This document shows positions 8,725-17,255 of a stretch of DNA of 35,139 nt, one piece after another. The notes under the pieces are model-generated. The model did not search any database. It was not told the origin of the DNA and was given only the letters and a program-made list of their open reading frames with translations. The stretch comes from Chlorobium sp. (lineage in GTDB: Bacteria > Bacteroidota > Chlorobiia > Chlorobiales > Chlorobiaceae): positions 1-35,139 of the forward strand of contig SZXZ01000037.1 of assembly GCA_005843835.1 (NCBI GenBank), written 5' to 3'. A program made the translations under genes and the position numbers. Within the stretch, counting starts at the first letter, position 1. Every line of letters begins with the position of its first letter.

Positions 8725-9225
8725 ATGGCACAAATCACCTTAAAGGGCAACCCAATCGAAACAGTTGGCTCTCTTCCTGCAAAAGGTTCAGAAGCTCCTT
8801 TTTTTTGTCTGGTTAAAACTGATCTCTCAGAGGCCGGACCTGCCGATTTTGCAGGTAAACGACTGGTACTTAACATCTTTCCAAGTCTTGATACTGCCGT
8901 ATGCGCTTCATCTGTACGTCGCTTCAACCAGGAAGCCTCATCACTCGACAACACTGTTGTACTCTGTATTTCCGCTGATCTGCCTTTTGCCCATAGCCGT
9001 TTCTGTGAGGCAGAAGGGTTAAAAAATGTTGTTTCCCTATCAGTATTTCGTTCTCCTGAATTCGGGAAAGATTATGGAGTAACTATCACTACCGGCCCAC
9101 TCAAAGGACTTCTTTCCAGAGCAATTGTTATTATTGATGCTGATGGAATCGTGCGCCATACCCAGCAGGTTGCAGAAATTGTTGATGAACCTAACTATGC
9201 CGAAGCCCTCAAAGCTCTTGTATAA
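8725..9225 (+). CDS. tpx: Thiol peroxidase (Tpx, atypical 2-Cys peroxiredoxin)
   Basis: A 166-residue peroxiredoxin of the Tpx subfamily, reducing hydrogen peroxide and alkyl hydroperoxides with electrons from thioredoxin. The peroxidatic cysteine is C60 in [17 protein letters not shown], and the resolving cysteine C94 in HSRFCEAEG; both positions and their spacing match E. coli Tpx (C61/C95). The N-terminal [18 protein letters not shown] hairpin is also typical. It has its own 145-bp upstream spacer and no visible Shine-Dalgarno before ATG. In an anaerobic phototroph such an enzyme would protect against transient oxygen exposure. Confidence 0.95.
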   Translation: MAQITLKGNPIETVGSLPAKGSEAPFFCLVKTDLSEAGPADFAGKRLVLNIFPSLDTAVCASSVRRFNQEASSLDNTVVLCISADLPFAHSRFCEAEGLKNVVSLSVFRSPEFGKDYGVTITTGPLKGLLSRAIVIIDADGIVRHTQQVAEIVDEPNYAEALKALV

Positions 9226-9300
9226 GCAATCATTGGTTACCTTTATTTATTGTCCACCCGGCAATTATGTTGACGGTTTAACAAAAAAATTATTGTTTCC

Positions 9301-11271
9301 ATGTCTGCAAAACCATTGGATAATCCAAGTCCCTCAATTGAGCGTCGGCTTAGCGATATCAATTTTAAAGCTTTAGTCGAAAACAGGCATTTTTATCCGT
9401 CACCGGCATCATGGTCGGATGAAGTGCTTTATTTTCTTTTGCTTGACCGCTTTTCAGATGGAACAGAGTATGGTGGATTTTCCGATTCAGAGGGTAAACC
9501 AGTGACTGGTCAGCAGGAAAAACGCACTACACCGCTGTTTAACTCGCAGACAGACAGCTGCACCACTGATCGGCAGGCATGGTTCGAAGCCGGAAAGACA
9601 TGGTGCGGCGGCACGATCGCCGGATTAAAAGAAAAACTCGGATATCTAGGACGTCTCGGCGTCACAGCAATCTGGGTCAGCCCTGTTTTCAGGCAGGTTA
9701 CCGGCAGTCATGATTACCATGGTTATGGAATCCAGAACTTTCTTGATGTCGATCCGCATTTCGGCACAAGGGATGAACTTAAAGATTTTGTTAAGGCTGC
9801 TCACGAAAGGGGAATCAGGGTGATTCTTGATATCATTATCAATCATGCCGGTGATGTTTTCTCTTACGAGGGCAATCAACGCTACTTTTATTTTCAGGGA
9901 GAATCTTGGCCGGTAAGCGGCTATCGCTTAACAAGCGGTGAGGCAGGAACAATTCCTTTCAGTGAAGCACCAGCTAGTTTTGAAATCGGTGCATGGCCTG
10001 ATGGGGCAATATGGCCTGAAGAGCTGCAATCACCCGATACATGGACACGCCGTGGTGAAATAAGGCAGTGGGATTCGTTTCCCGAGTTTCTCGATGGAGA
10101 TTTTTGCTCCCTTAAGGATATTAACCATGGCGATGCCCCTCGCGACCCTCTCGTCTTACAGGATATGGAACGGCGTGTTACGGAGTTCAGGGTTTCACCG
10201 GCACTTCGTTATCTCACCGATGTCTATCGGTTCTGGATTGCGTTTGCCGATATTGACGGTTTTCGGCTAGATACCGTCAAACACATGGAACCTGGTGCAG
10301 TTCGTTTTTTCGCTACCTCCATCCACGAATTTGCCGAATCCATAGGTAAGGAAAATTTCACAATTATAGGCGAAATAACAGGCGGGCGTTCCTATGCAAC
10401 CACGATTCTTGATACTACAGGCCTTGATGCTGCGCTTGGTATCGATGATATCCCCGACAAGCTTGAATTTCTCGTAAAAGGCTGGAGAAGTCCAGGAAAT
10501 CCTGATACTGAAGAACAGGAAGGATACTTTGATCTTTTTCGCAACAGCATCCTCGACAGCAGGCGTAACCATCAATGGTATTCAAAACATATTGTCACCA
10601 TGCTGGACGACCACGACCAGGTAGGTGTAAACCACAAATTCCGTTTTTGTGGCGACGATGCACGCAGCATTCGGCTACTCCCCGCCGCACTTGGTCTTAA
10701 CCTTATATCTGCAGGCGTTCCGTGCATTTATTACGGAACCGAACAGGCTTTTAATGGTGCTGACCAGCGAACTGATGACAACTCTTACAGCGATGTATTT
10801 CTCCGCGAGTGCATGTTTGGCGGCAAGTTCGGCTCCTTCCAAAGTGCAGGGAAACATTTCTTCAATGAGGAGAGCAATATTTACCGCTTTTTACAAGACC
10901 TGACCCGTGTTCGTCATGAAAACATCGCCTTGCGTCGCGGTCGGCAATACCTTCGTCAGGTTTCAGAAAGTGGTCTTGAAAACGATTTCTACTATCCTCA
11001 GCCAATCAATGGCGAACTGCACTGGGTCATTGGCTGGTCGCGGATTTTTGCAGGATCAGAATGTCTTTGCGCAATTAATACCGATACCGAACTCGATCAT
11101 ACCCTTTGGATTATCGTCGATAGCGTTATTCATTCAGGAGAGAACTGCACAATGCAATGTATATTTTCGACCGATGAACGTCAGCTCGGCAGCAGAACCG
11201 CAGTAATGCCAATTTATGGATCTGCCGTTCAGATCAATGTACCTGCAGCCGGGTTTGTTGTCTACCGTTAA
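9301..11271 (+). CDS. Alpha-amylase family glycoside hydrolase (GH13)
   Basis: A 656-residue GH13 (beta/alpha)8-barrel enzyme acting on alpha-glucans, with all four conserved regions: I DIIINH (177-182), II FRLDTVKH with nucleophile D324, III IIGEITGG with acid/base E358, and IV LDDHDQ with H438 and D439. An N-terminal stretch of about 40 residues precedes the barrel (EVLYFLLLDRFSDG). An insert at about 195-300 between regions I and II contains many aromatic residues and resembles domain B expanded. A C-terminal beta domain covers about 545-656. No signal peptide is present, so it is probably cytosolic and may act on storage glycogen or maltodextrin. It is not linked to other glycogen genes here. 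Hydrolase versus transferase activity cannot be decided from sequence alone. Confidence 0.9.
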   Translation: MSAKPLDNPSPSIERRLSDINFKALVENRHFYPSPASWSDEVLYFLLLDRFSDGTEYGGFSDSEGKPVTGQQEKRTTPLFNSQTDSCTTDRQAWFEAGKTWCGGTIAGLKEKLGYLGRLGVTAIWVSPVFRQVTGSHDYHGYGIQNFLDVDPHFGTRDELKDFVKAAHERGIRVILDIIINHAGDVFSYEGNQRYFYFQGESWPVSGYRLTSGEAGTIPFSEAPASFEIGAWPDGAIWPEELQSPDTWTRRGEIRQWDSFPEFLDGDFCSLKDINHGDAPRDPLVLQDMERRVTEFRVSPALRYLTDVYRFWIAFADIDGFRLDTVKHMEPGAVRFFATSIHEFAESIGKENFTIIGEITGGRSYATTILDTTGLDAALGIDDIPDKLEFLVKGWRSPGNPDTEEQEGYFDLFRNSILDSRRNHQWYSKHIVTMLDDHDQVGVNHKFRFCGDDARSIRLLPAALGLNLISAGVPCIYYGTEQAFNGADQRTDDNSYSDVFLRECMFGGKFGSFQSAGKHFFNEESNIYRFLQDLTRVRHENIALRRGRQYLRQVSESGLENDFYYPQPINGELHWVIGWSRIFAGSECLCAINTDTELDHTLWIIVDSVIHSGENCTMQCIFSTDERQLGSRTAVMPIYGSAVQINVPAAGFVVYR

Positions 11272-11350
11272 GGGTTATATATTACAATACAATAATGGTT
11301 GTAAATCTAATCATGACACCGCTCGGTTTTTATAAGAGAAACGCTATGCT

Positions 11351-12007
11351 ATGTTTACCGGAATAATCAAGGATGTTGGCCGGGTGAGTGGAGTTAAGGG
11401 CCAGAATGGCGGTTTGCGGCTCAGGGTAAGCTACCGGAATTCGCCAGAGTTCACAACCCTGTCAATTGATGAGAGCGTGAGCCTGAACGGCGCCTGCCAG
11501 ACGGTTGTAGCCGTTGGCGAAGGGTGGTTTGAAGTTGACACTGTCGAAGAGACACTTTCCAAAACAACTCTTGGTTCTTTTCAGGTCGGTTCACAGGTAA
11601 ATCTTGAACGGGCTGTTCGGCCTATGGATCGCCTTGGCGGTCATTTTGTGCTTGGTCATGTTGATTGTGCTGCAAAGGTTCATGAAATCCGGCAGTTAGG
11701 TTCAAGCCGCGAAATTTGGGTTTTTTTTCCCGATGTTTTCAGCCCCTTTATTGTTTCGGCCGGATCCATCACTATCGACGGAATAAGCCTTACTGTTGCA
11801 AAGCTCGAAGCATTGCGATTTGCGGTTGCCATTATACCCTATACATTTGCCCATACCACCCTTCATGCATTACAACAGGGAAGCAAGGTAAATCTCGAGT
11901 TTGACATTCTTGGCAAATATGTTGCCAGGCAGCTTGAAACCCGCTCCTCTTCAGTCCAGGCAGATTCCAGGATTGATGAGGGATGGCTTCACGAAAACGG
12001 ATTTTAA
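11351..12007 (+). CDS. ribE: Riboflavin synthase, alpha chain (RibE/RibC)
   Basis: A 218-residue enzyme that dismutates two 6,7-dimethyl-8-ribityllumazine molecules into riboflavin and the pyrimidine substrate of lumazine synthase. It begins with the invariant MFTGII and shows the two repeated lumazine-binding barrels (about 1-97 and 98-195). The first has [16 protein letters not shown], and the second [15 protein letters not shown] with [13 protein letters not shown]. The C-terminal helix [14 protein letters not shown] drives trimer formation in the family. No Shine-Dalgarno is visible. It abuts rarA with no intervening base, so the two are probably co-transcribed although functionally unrelated. 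Confidence 0.95.
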   Translation: MFTGIIKDVGRVSGVKGQNGGLRLRVSYRNSPEFTTLSIDESVSLNGACQTVVAVGEGWFEVDTVEETLSKTTLGSFQVGSQVNLERAVRPMDRLGGHFVLGHVDCAAKVHEIRQLGSSREIWVFFPDVFSPFIVSAGSITIDGISLTVAKLEALRFAVAIIPYTFAHTTLHALQQGSKVNLEFDILGKYVARQLETRSSSVQADSRIDEGWLHENGF

Positions 12008-13354
12008 ATGCCTGACGCCCCTAGCTCACAGTCTGATCTTTTCGGCTTTTCCGGTTCTCCGGAAAGAGCTGATTATTTTCAGCCTTTTGCAGAACGGGTT
12101 CGACCTCGTACCCTTGACGACATGGCCGGCCAGCAGCATCTCGTTGGCCCTGATGGCCCCCTTCGCAAATTTCTGGCAGGCAATCAGATGCCGTCAATGA
12201 TATTCTGGGGACCTCCAGGATCCGGAAAAACCACTCTCGCTGAAATTTGCGCATCTTCGCTGAACTATCGGTTCGAACAGCTGTCAGCAATTGATTCCGG
12301 GGTTAAAGATGTACGTAAAGCACTCGAAAATGCCGAAAAATCAAGACGTGCAGGTCACCGGACAATTCTGTTTATCGACGAAATTCATCGTTTTAGCAAA
12401 TCCCAGCAAGATACCCTCTTGCATGCCATTGAACAGGGGCTTATAGTACTTATAGGTGCTACAACCGAAAACCCCTCTTTTGAGGTCAACGGCGCATTGT
12501 TGAGCAGAATGCAGGTTTACATTCTTAAACCCCTTGCCCCTGAAGAAATCGAATCGGTTATTAAGCGCGCATTACTTGAAGATCGAATGTTCAATGCTCT
12601 CTCAATTACAATTCCCGATCTGGATTTCCTTATTGAATTTTCCGGAGGCGATGCTCGCAAAGCCCTGAACGCCATTGAGGCAGCCATCGCTCTCCTGCCT
12701 GCAGATGCACACGAAATCGTGCTTGCAAGGGAAGTGCTCGAACATGCTCTGCAGCACAGCGCACCTCTTTACGATAAGGGAGGCGACAGCCACTACGACA
12801 TTATTTCCGCCTTTATCAAATCAATGCGTGGCTCAGATCCCGATGCTGCTCTTTTTTGGCTGGCACGTATGCTTCAAGGTGGAGAAGACCCAAAATTTAT
12901 AGCTCGCCGGATGGTTATTTTTGCCGGCGAAGATATCGGCAATGCCGATCCTTATGCAATAACCCTTGCTGTGTCAGTTTTTCATGCTGTAGAACTGATC
13001 GGCATGCCTGAGGTACGAATTAATCTGGCCCAGGCAGTAACCTATCTTGCCTCAGCGCCAAAATCAAATGCAAGCTATCAGGGAATCAACGAAGCCATGA
13101 GCGAAGCAAAATCCATGCAGGACCTCAGGGTTCCCCTGCATTTGCGCAATGCTCCGACTAAACTTATGAAAGATGAAGGCTATGGTGAAGGATATCAATA
13201 CCCTCATAGTTACAAAGGAAACTTTGTTCAGCAGCAATATTTCCCCGAAGGTATAAACCCTAAGGCATATTACCGCCCTGGAGAAGAAGGGCGTGAAAAG
13301 TATATAAAGGAACGTCTCTCCCTGTTATGGAGTGAACGCTACCGACCATCATGA
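12008..13354 (+). CDS. rarA: Replication-associated recombination protein A (RarA/MgsA), AAA+ ATPase
   Basis: A 448-residue AAA+ ATPase related to clamp-loader subunits and to eukaryotic WRNIP1/Mgs1, acting at stalled replication forks. Walker A GPPGSGKT lies at 68-75, Walker [10 protein letters not shown] at 121-129, and sensor 1 in [18 protein letters not shown] at 150-167. The C-terminal lid and tetramerisation part contain [27 protein letters not shown] and [16 protein letters not shown], all standard for the family. The tail [18 protein letters not shown] is also characteristic. Length is normal. The start codon follows directly on the ribE stop (TAAATG), so translation is probably coupled. 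Confidence 0.96.
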   Translation: MPDAPSSQSDLFGFSGSPERADYFQPFAERVRPRTLDDMAGQQHLVGPDGPLRKFLAGNQMPSMIFWGPPGSGKTTLAEICASSLNYRFEQLSAIDSGVKDVRKALENAEKSRRAGHRTILFIDEIHRFSKSQQDTLLHAIEQGLIVLIGATTENPSFEVNGALLSRMQVYILKPLAPEEIESVIKRALLEDRMFNALSITIPDLDFLIEFSGGDARKALNAIEAAIALLPADAHEIVLAREVLEHALQHSAPLYDKGGDSHYDIISAFIKSMRGSDPDAALFWLARMLQGGEDPKFIARRMVIFAGEDIGNADPYAITLAVSVFHAVELIGMPEVRINLAQAVTYLASAPKSNASYQGINEAMSEAKSMQDLRVPLHLRNAPTKLMKDEGYGEGYQYPHSYKGNFVQQQYFPEGINPKAYYRPGEEGREKYIKERLSLLWSERYRPS

Positions 13355-13445
13355 TTGCAATGGAGCAATGAACTCTTTTATATTTAGAAAGTCATTTTTG
13401 AGGTCAGTTGCTGATAATTTTTATTTCATCAAGACAAACTTTTTT

Positions 13446-14831
13446 ATGAACAGGTTCAGGTCGATACTTTTCGTCATACTGCAGTTCCTTCTTATTTCAG
13501 CACCATTGTCTGGTTTGCAGGCTGCCCAAGTTTCAGGTGAAATCTCCCTGACACTTGACGACGCCGTCCGTATCGGGCTTGAAAGAAGCCGTACGCTTGA
13601 AATTGCAAAGTTCGATCGTGATATTACCGCACAAAAAATCCGGGAAACCTGGGCTCTTGTCCTCCCTCAGGTTTCAACTGATCTTACCTATACCCGTTCG
13701 CTCAAGCCATCGGTACTTTTTTTCCCTGATATATTTTCAGGTGGTAACGGATCATCATTTATTCCTATTACTATAAGCGCCGACAACGCAGCAACAGCTA
13801 CCATTAACCTTAGGCAGGCAATATTTAATGGTTCAGCCTTTGCAGGAATAAAAGCTGCCGGCATTGTTCGAAAAATAAGCAATGAGGCCTACCGAAACGC
13901 AGAAGCAAACGTTATTGCAGACATTAAACTATCCTACTTCGATGCCCTCATCTCAAAGGATCAGTTAAAGTTGATCCAGCAGAGCATAGCCCGTTGGGAT
14001 CAATCCAAAAAAGATACTGCATCCATGTTTCGCCAGGGTGTAGCCGCTGATATCGACACCCTTAAAGCATACCTCTCTGTTGAAAATCTACGGCCCGATC
14101 TTATCCAGGCCGAAAACCGGGTGGCCACAACCATGACCAGGCTCAAAAACGCCATCGGTATCCCGGCAGACAGCAGTATTGTGCTTACAGGAAAACTCGA
14201 ACTATCCTCTGCCAGCTATCCGCAGGATATAGCAGCAGCATACCACGAAGCAATGGATTTACGCCCTGACCTCAGGCAGCTCGATCTTCAGGTTCAGGCT
14301 GAAGGTGAAAAACTTAATGCCGCCCGAGCCGAAAGGTATCCGGTTATCAGCGCTTTCGGTCAGCTTGAATCGCAGACCGCATTTAACGACAATATAAAGA
14401 CAGCCGATTCACGCTGGCCGGTCTCTTCCTCTGTAGGTCTGCAGGTTTCACTTCCTCTATTTACCGGCTACCGATCCAGTTCTCAGATAGAGCAGGCAAA
14501 AATAACGCAGATGCAGACCAGAACCAGAGTAGAGGATCTCAAAGCCAACATAAGGGCCGAGGTTGAGGTCAGACTATTAAACTTCAGGGAATCACAGAAA
14601 AGAATTGACGTACAGACAAAAACCATCAGCGTCGCTGAACGTAGCTATAAAATATCGTTACTTCGCTTTAAAGAAGGAATTGGTTCACGCCTGGAGCTGA
14701 CGGATGCCGAGCTTCAGCTTAATAAAGCAAAAACTAACTACCTGCAAGCTGTTTACGACTATCTGGTAGCAAGTGTTCAGCTCGAGAAAGCTCTCGGTCG
14801 CGTCCAGACAGTATCATCAGGAAAATCATAA
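13446..14831 (+). CDS. TolC-family outer membrane efflux protein
   Basis: A 461-residue outer-membrane factor that would form a trimeric channel-tunnel for a multidrug or type I export system. From the ATG at 13446 there is a signal peptide (MNRFRSILFVILQFLLISAP, ending near LQAAQ). Two repeats of the OEP domain follow (about 35-235 and 255-455). Typical features are the start LTLDDAVRIGLERSRTLEIA and the late heptad-rich segment LRFKEGIGSRLELTDAELQL. Earlier in-frame ATG codons (13368) exist, but the extra residues overlap or follow rarA and lack signal character. No membrane-fusion or inner-membrane pump gene is adjacent, so its partners must be elsewhere. It converges on the methyltransferase gene with 27 bp between stops. 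Confidence 0.9.
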   Translation: MNRFRSILFVILQFLLISAPLSGLQAAQVSGEISLTLDDAVRIGLERSRTLEIAKFDRDITAQKIRETWALVLPQVSTDLTYTRSLKPSVLFFPDIFSGGNGSSFIPITISADNAATATINLRQAIFNGSAFAGIKAAGIVRKISNEAYRNAEANVIADIKLSYFDALISKDQLKLIQQSIARWDQSKKDTASMFRQGVAADIDTLKAYLSVENLRPDLIQAENRVATTMTRLKNAIGIPADSSIVLTGKLELSSASYPQDIAAAYHEAMDLRPDLRQLDLQVQAEGEKLNAARAERYPVISAFGQLESQTAFNDNIKTADSRWPVSSSVGLQVSLPLFTGYRSSSQIEQAKITQMQTRTRVEDLKANIRAEVEVRLLNFRESQKRIDVQTKTISVAERSYKISLLRFKEGIGSRLELTDAELQLNKAKTNYLQAVYDYLVASVQLEKALGRVQTVSSGKS

Positions 14832-14858
14832 TCACACAAACCTCTGTTCACACCACCC

Positions 14859-15800
14859 TCAGCCCTGTTTTTTAACAAAATAAACCAGGCTTGATGCCGT
14901 CAAAGGCGAAAAAAATCCTTTGGCGGCAAATACCGAAATCCTCCAGAAAAGCTTAAAAAATCTCTTGACTTGAAAAGGCAGGTTTTTCCTTTCGCATAAA
15001 AGTACTTCACTGTGAAAAGTATTGTACAGGAGATCTGGAAGGTAGGGCATCTTTTTAATGACCCTCAGCCTATGTAAAGCGAGCAGTTTTGCAAGGGTTT
15101 CCGGCACAAAATGATAGAGATGTCGAGGTGCGTCATACGCTACCCAGTTTTTCCGATAATACCTGGCATCTGAACCGGCAGGGTTAGGTAATGCAATAAT
15201 AATCTCACCATCCGGCTCAAGCAGCTTTTCAGCATACAAAAGGGCATCGTTTATAGCATGAATATGTTCAAGAGAATGCCATAGCACAATCCGGTCAAAT
15301 TGCTTTCCATCCATTCCGGCATCATCGATTGAAGGACTGATGTTCAGCCCGAAAGATTCTCTTGCATAAGCAGCAGCATCAGTATCAGGTTCAACACCCC
15401 TGATATTCTCAAGAGGTATACCCGAACTGCTATGAAAAAAGTTGAGGAGCTCTCCCGTTGAACACCCTATTTCAAGAATCGTAGTTTTCTGTAACGGCTT
15501 TGCAATGTCTTTCAGGATAAGGTGCGCTCTATAAGACAGGAGCAGTGCTCTTGCAGCAATATAAGCCCTATCTCTCCAGGAGGTTGTGTTTCCTGCGTGC
15601 AGAAATGGATCATACTTCGCACCTCGGTAATGCAACGCAATTTCGGAAGGGTCAGGTCGCGGGTTAAGCATAAGTAACCCTGAAACGGAAGAACAAACAA
15701 TATTCCAATGAGTATTTCCGATACCCTCAAAACGATCGGGTACCTGAATATAAGGGGTAAATTCCCTAGAGTTACTTATGGGGCATTGAGCTGTTTCCAT
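14859..15800 (-). CDS. Class I SAM-dependent methyltransferase with degenerate N-terminal ribbon
   Basis: A 313-residue protein with a Rossmann methyltransferase domain (about 80-235). Motif I is LEIGCSTGEL (109-118), the acidic end of strand 2 is GVEPD (135-139), and LWHSLEHI (173-180) and LLEPDGEIIIALPNP follow. The segment YDAPRHLYHFVPETLAKLL is typical of the Methyltransf_23-like group linked with cell-surface or small-molecule methylation. The N-terminal 50 residues resemble the zinc ribbon that precedes this domain in relatives and end in GLLMLNPRPDP, but only two of the four expected cysteines (C6, C36) remain. It lies 18 bp downstream of the HIT gene on the same strand and is probably in one transcript with it. 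The substrate is unknown. Confidence 0.82.
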   Translation of the reverse strand: METAQCPISNSREFTPYIQVPDRFEGIGNTHWNIVCSSVSGLLMLNPRPDPSEIALHYRGAKYDPFLHAGNTTSWRDRAYIAARALLLSYRAHLILKDIAKPLQKTTILEIGCSTGELLNFFHSSSGIPLENIRGVEPDTDAAAYARESFGLNISPSIDDAGMDGKQFDRIVLWHSLEHIHAINDALLYAEKLLEPDGEIIIALPNPAGSDARYYRKNWVAYDAPRHLYHFVPETLAKLLALHRLRVIKKMPYLPDLLYNTFHSEVLLCERKNLPFQVKRFFKLFWRISVFAAKGFFSPLTASSLVYFVKKQG

Positions 15801-15818
15801 TCCGCAGAGAAGAGAGTA

Positions 15819-16334
15819 TTACTCTTGAGCCCCTGTGAGGTCAGCAAAAGCCTTTTTCAGATTGGTATAGGTTGAGTGCATATCATTGCTGAGCACTTTA
15901 GCATCTGCAAGCACAGGCATAAAATTCGTGTCACCTTCCCAGCGGGGAACGATATGGAAATGAATGTGGGTATCAACGCTCCCACCCGCAACCCTGCCGA
16001 GATTCGCGCCCACATTAAACCCCTGGGGTCTCAAAGTTAGTTTAAGTGCTTTTATCGAAAGATCAGTAAGCTCCATAACCTCAAGCTTGGTCTCCTGATC
16101 AAGATCAGAAAAATCCGGAGTCTGCAAATAGGGAATCACCATCAGGTGTCCACAATTGTAAGGGTAAAGGTTCATGATGATAAAGCATTTTTTTGCCCGG
16201 TAGAGCACAAATCGCTTCTCATCATCTTCGGGAGGGAGGTCGGCGAAAACTGATTTTCCAGTGTCATCGGCAGGCTTTTCATCTTTAAAAGACTGCATGT
16301 ACACTTCACGCCACGGGGAATACATTCTATGCAT
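15819..16334 (-). CDS. HIT family hydrolase (histidine triad)
   Basis: A 171-residue histidine-triad nucleotide-binding protein, probably hydrolysing dinucleoside polyphosphates or adenylated small molecules. The triad is H123-I-H125-F-H127 in DTHIHFHIVPRW. FNVGANLGRVAGGSV upstream of it is the usual nucleotide-contact loop, and MYSPWREVYM near the start matches the bacterial Fhit-like subgroup. I place the start at the ATG at 16334. A longer reading frame to 16391 exists but reads MGSIPIFGTS across the 3' half of a tRNA gene. The gene begins 32 bp after tRNA-Leu(CAA) on the same strand, so it may be expressed from a tRNA promoter. Confidence 0.88.
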   Translation of the reverse strand: MHRMYSPWREVYMQSFKDEKPADDTGKSVFADLPPEDDEKRFVLYRAKKCFIIMNLYPYNCGHLMVIPYLQTPDFSDLDQETKLEVMELTDLSIKALKLTLRPQGFNVGANLGRVAGGSVDTHIHFHIVPRWEGDTNFMPVLADAKVLSNDMHSTYTNLKKAFADLTGAQE

Positions 16335-16366
16335 GGTGAGTGTGTCCCGATTGCTTGTTCTTGAAG

Positions 16367-16451
16367 TACCAAAGATGGGAATCGAACCCACACGAGTTAT
16401 TCACTCACTGGATTTTGAGTCCAGCGCGTCTACCAGTTCCGCCACTTTGGC
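16367..16451 (-). tRNA. tRNA-Leu (anticodon CAA)
   Basis: An 85-nt class II tRNA read on the minus strand. The acceptor GCCAAAG pairs with CTTTGGT (G1-U72 wobble, also seen in E. coli tRNA-Leu), with discriminator A73. The D-arm has GGCGGAACTGGTAGACGCGC. The anticodon stem CTGGA/TCCAG encloses CTCAAAA, giving anticodon CAA for UUG codons. A long variable arm follows, then GGTTCGATTCC in the T-arm. The 3' CCA is not encoded (CTT follows), so it must be added by the nucleotidyltransferase. It lies 18 bp downstream of a second tRNA-Leu. Confidence 0.96.
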
Positions 16452-16469
16452 ATAGTTCATTATAAGGCG

Positions 16470-16551
16470 TGCGAGAGAAGGGAATCGAACCCTCACGCCT
16501 CACGGCACTAGTTCCTAAGACTAGCGTGTATACCAATTTCACCACTCTCGC
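16470..16551 (-). tRNA. tRNA-Leu (anticodon UAG)
   Basis: An 82-nt class II tRNA read on the minus strand. The acceptor GCGAGAG pairs perfectly with CTCTCGC, with discriminator A73. The D-arm contains GTGGTGAAATTGGTATACACG. The anticodon stem CTAGT/ACTAG encloses CTTAGGA, giving anticodon UAG (reads CUA and, by wobble, other CUN codons). A long variable arm and GGTTCGATTCC in the T-arm complete it. CCA is not encoded. It is the first gene of a probable minus-strand unit tRNA-Leu, tRNA-Leu, HIT, methyltransferase. Confidence 0.96.
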
Positions 16552-16655
16552 ATTACAGAACAAGAATATACGTGGTTTTAATTTTAATAAAAACTATATT
16601 TCAACATACTTTTGCGGCGTATTACGCTAAAATCTTCATCTATGTTTATTGCTCA

Positions 16656-17255
16656 ATGCCCATGCAGTTTGATCTACACCGTTTTGCAAACTTTATTTCA
16701 TGGGTGATAAGTCCGGTAGTGGTTGCACCGGTTGCATATTATGCTATAGTGATGCAGGGATACGGCAATGATGCAAACAGTTTATCATACTTGATAGTGC
16801 TTTTTTTTTCAAGCACAATTGCTCCTATCCTCCTGATTTCCGGTCTCAAAAAAATAGGGAAAATCTCTGATTTTAATATCACTTTTCGTGAGCAGCGTTT
16901 TCTTCCACTCCTTGTGTTGGTTGCAGTCAACGCTTTGGGTTACGAATTCATGAAGCATCTCCTCCCTCCAAGACTGTTAACCGGTATTCTGCTTTTCAAT
17001 GCCGTAAACATGATATTCATTCTCCTGATCACCCTTCAGTGGAAGATTAGTATTCATTTATTTACGTTTGCGTCGTCAATTGCTCTGCTTTTTATGCAGT
17101 TTGGTACCATTGCTCTAAGCTTGCTTGTTCTCGTACCCATTCTCATGTGGTCGAGGATATTTCTGAAAGCCCATAACTTTTTGCAAACCCTTGTTGGTGG
17201 TATTGTAGGATTTACGGTGATGTATGCCGAGTTAAAATGGTGGACAGGATTGTGA
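16656..17255 (+). CDS. PAP2-like integral membrane protein with degenerate phosphatase motif
   Basis: A 199-residue protein with about six predicted membrane helices, resembling PAP2-type lipid phosphatases. Traces of the three catalytic motifs remain: basic FREQRF (78-82), S-I-H135 in WKISIH where PSGH would stand, and SR-x5-H (S166, R167, H173) in WSRIFLKAHNFLQ. The aspartate expected four residues after the last histidine is Q177. Whether it retains phosphatase activity is uncertain; some PAP2-superfamily members in related phyla share this Q variant. I start at the ATG at 16656 (another at 16662). The gene overlaps the start of the ferrochelatase-family gene by 19 bp, which suggests co-expression, perhaps with membrane tetrapyrrole or isoprenoid metabolism. 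Confidence 0.65.
   Translation: MPMQFDLHRFANFISWVISPVVVAPVAYYAIVMQGYGNDANSLSYLIVLFFSSTIAPILLISGLKKIGKISDFNITFREQRFLPLLVLVAVNALGYEFMKHLLPPRLLTGILLFNAVNMIFILLITLQWKISIHLFTFASSIALLFMQFGTIALSLLVLVPILMWSRIFLKAHNFLQTLVGGIVGFTVMYAELKWWTGL

Noticed and set aside
13332-13445. Longer TolC start overlapping the end of rarA
   Set aside because: The added residues are not signal-peptide-like, whereas the ATG at 13446 gives a clean signal peptide.
16335-16391. N-terminal extension of the HIT protein (reads MGSIPIFGTS...)
   Set aside because: It translates the 3' half of tRNA-Leu(CAA); this peptide is a known artefact of reading through tRNA T-arms. The HIT family start fits the ATG at 16334.
16367-16551. 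tRNA-Leu pair as an integration (att) site
   Set aside because: No integrase, no repeated tRNA 3' end nearby and no foreign-looking island adjoins the tRNAs.
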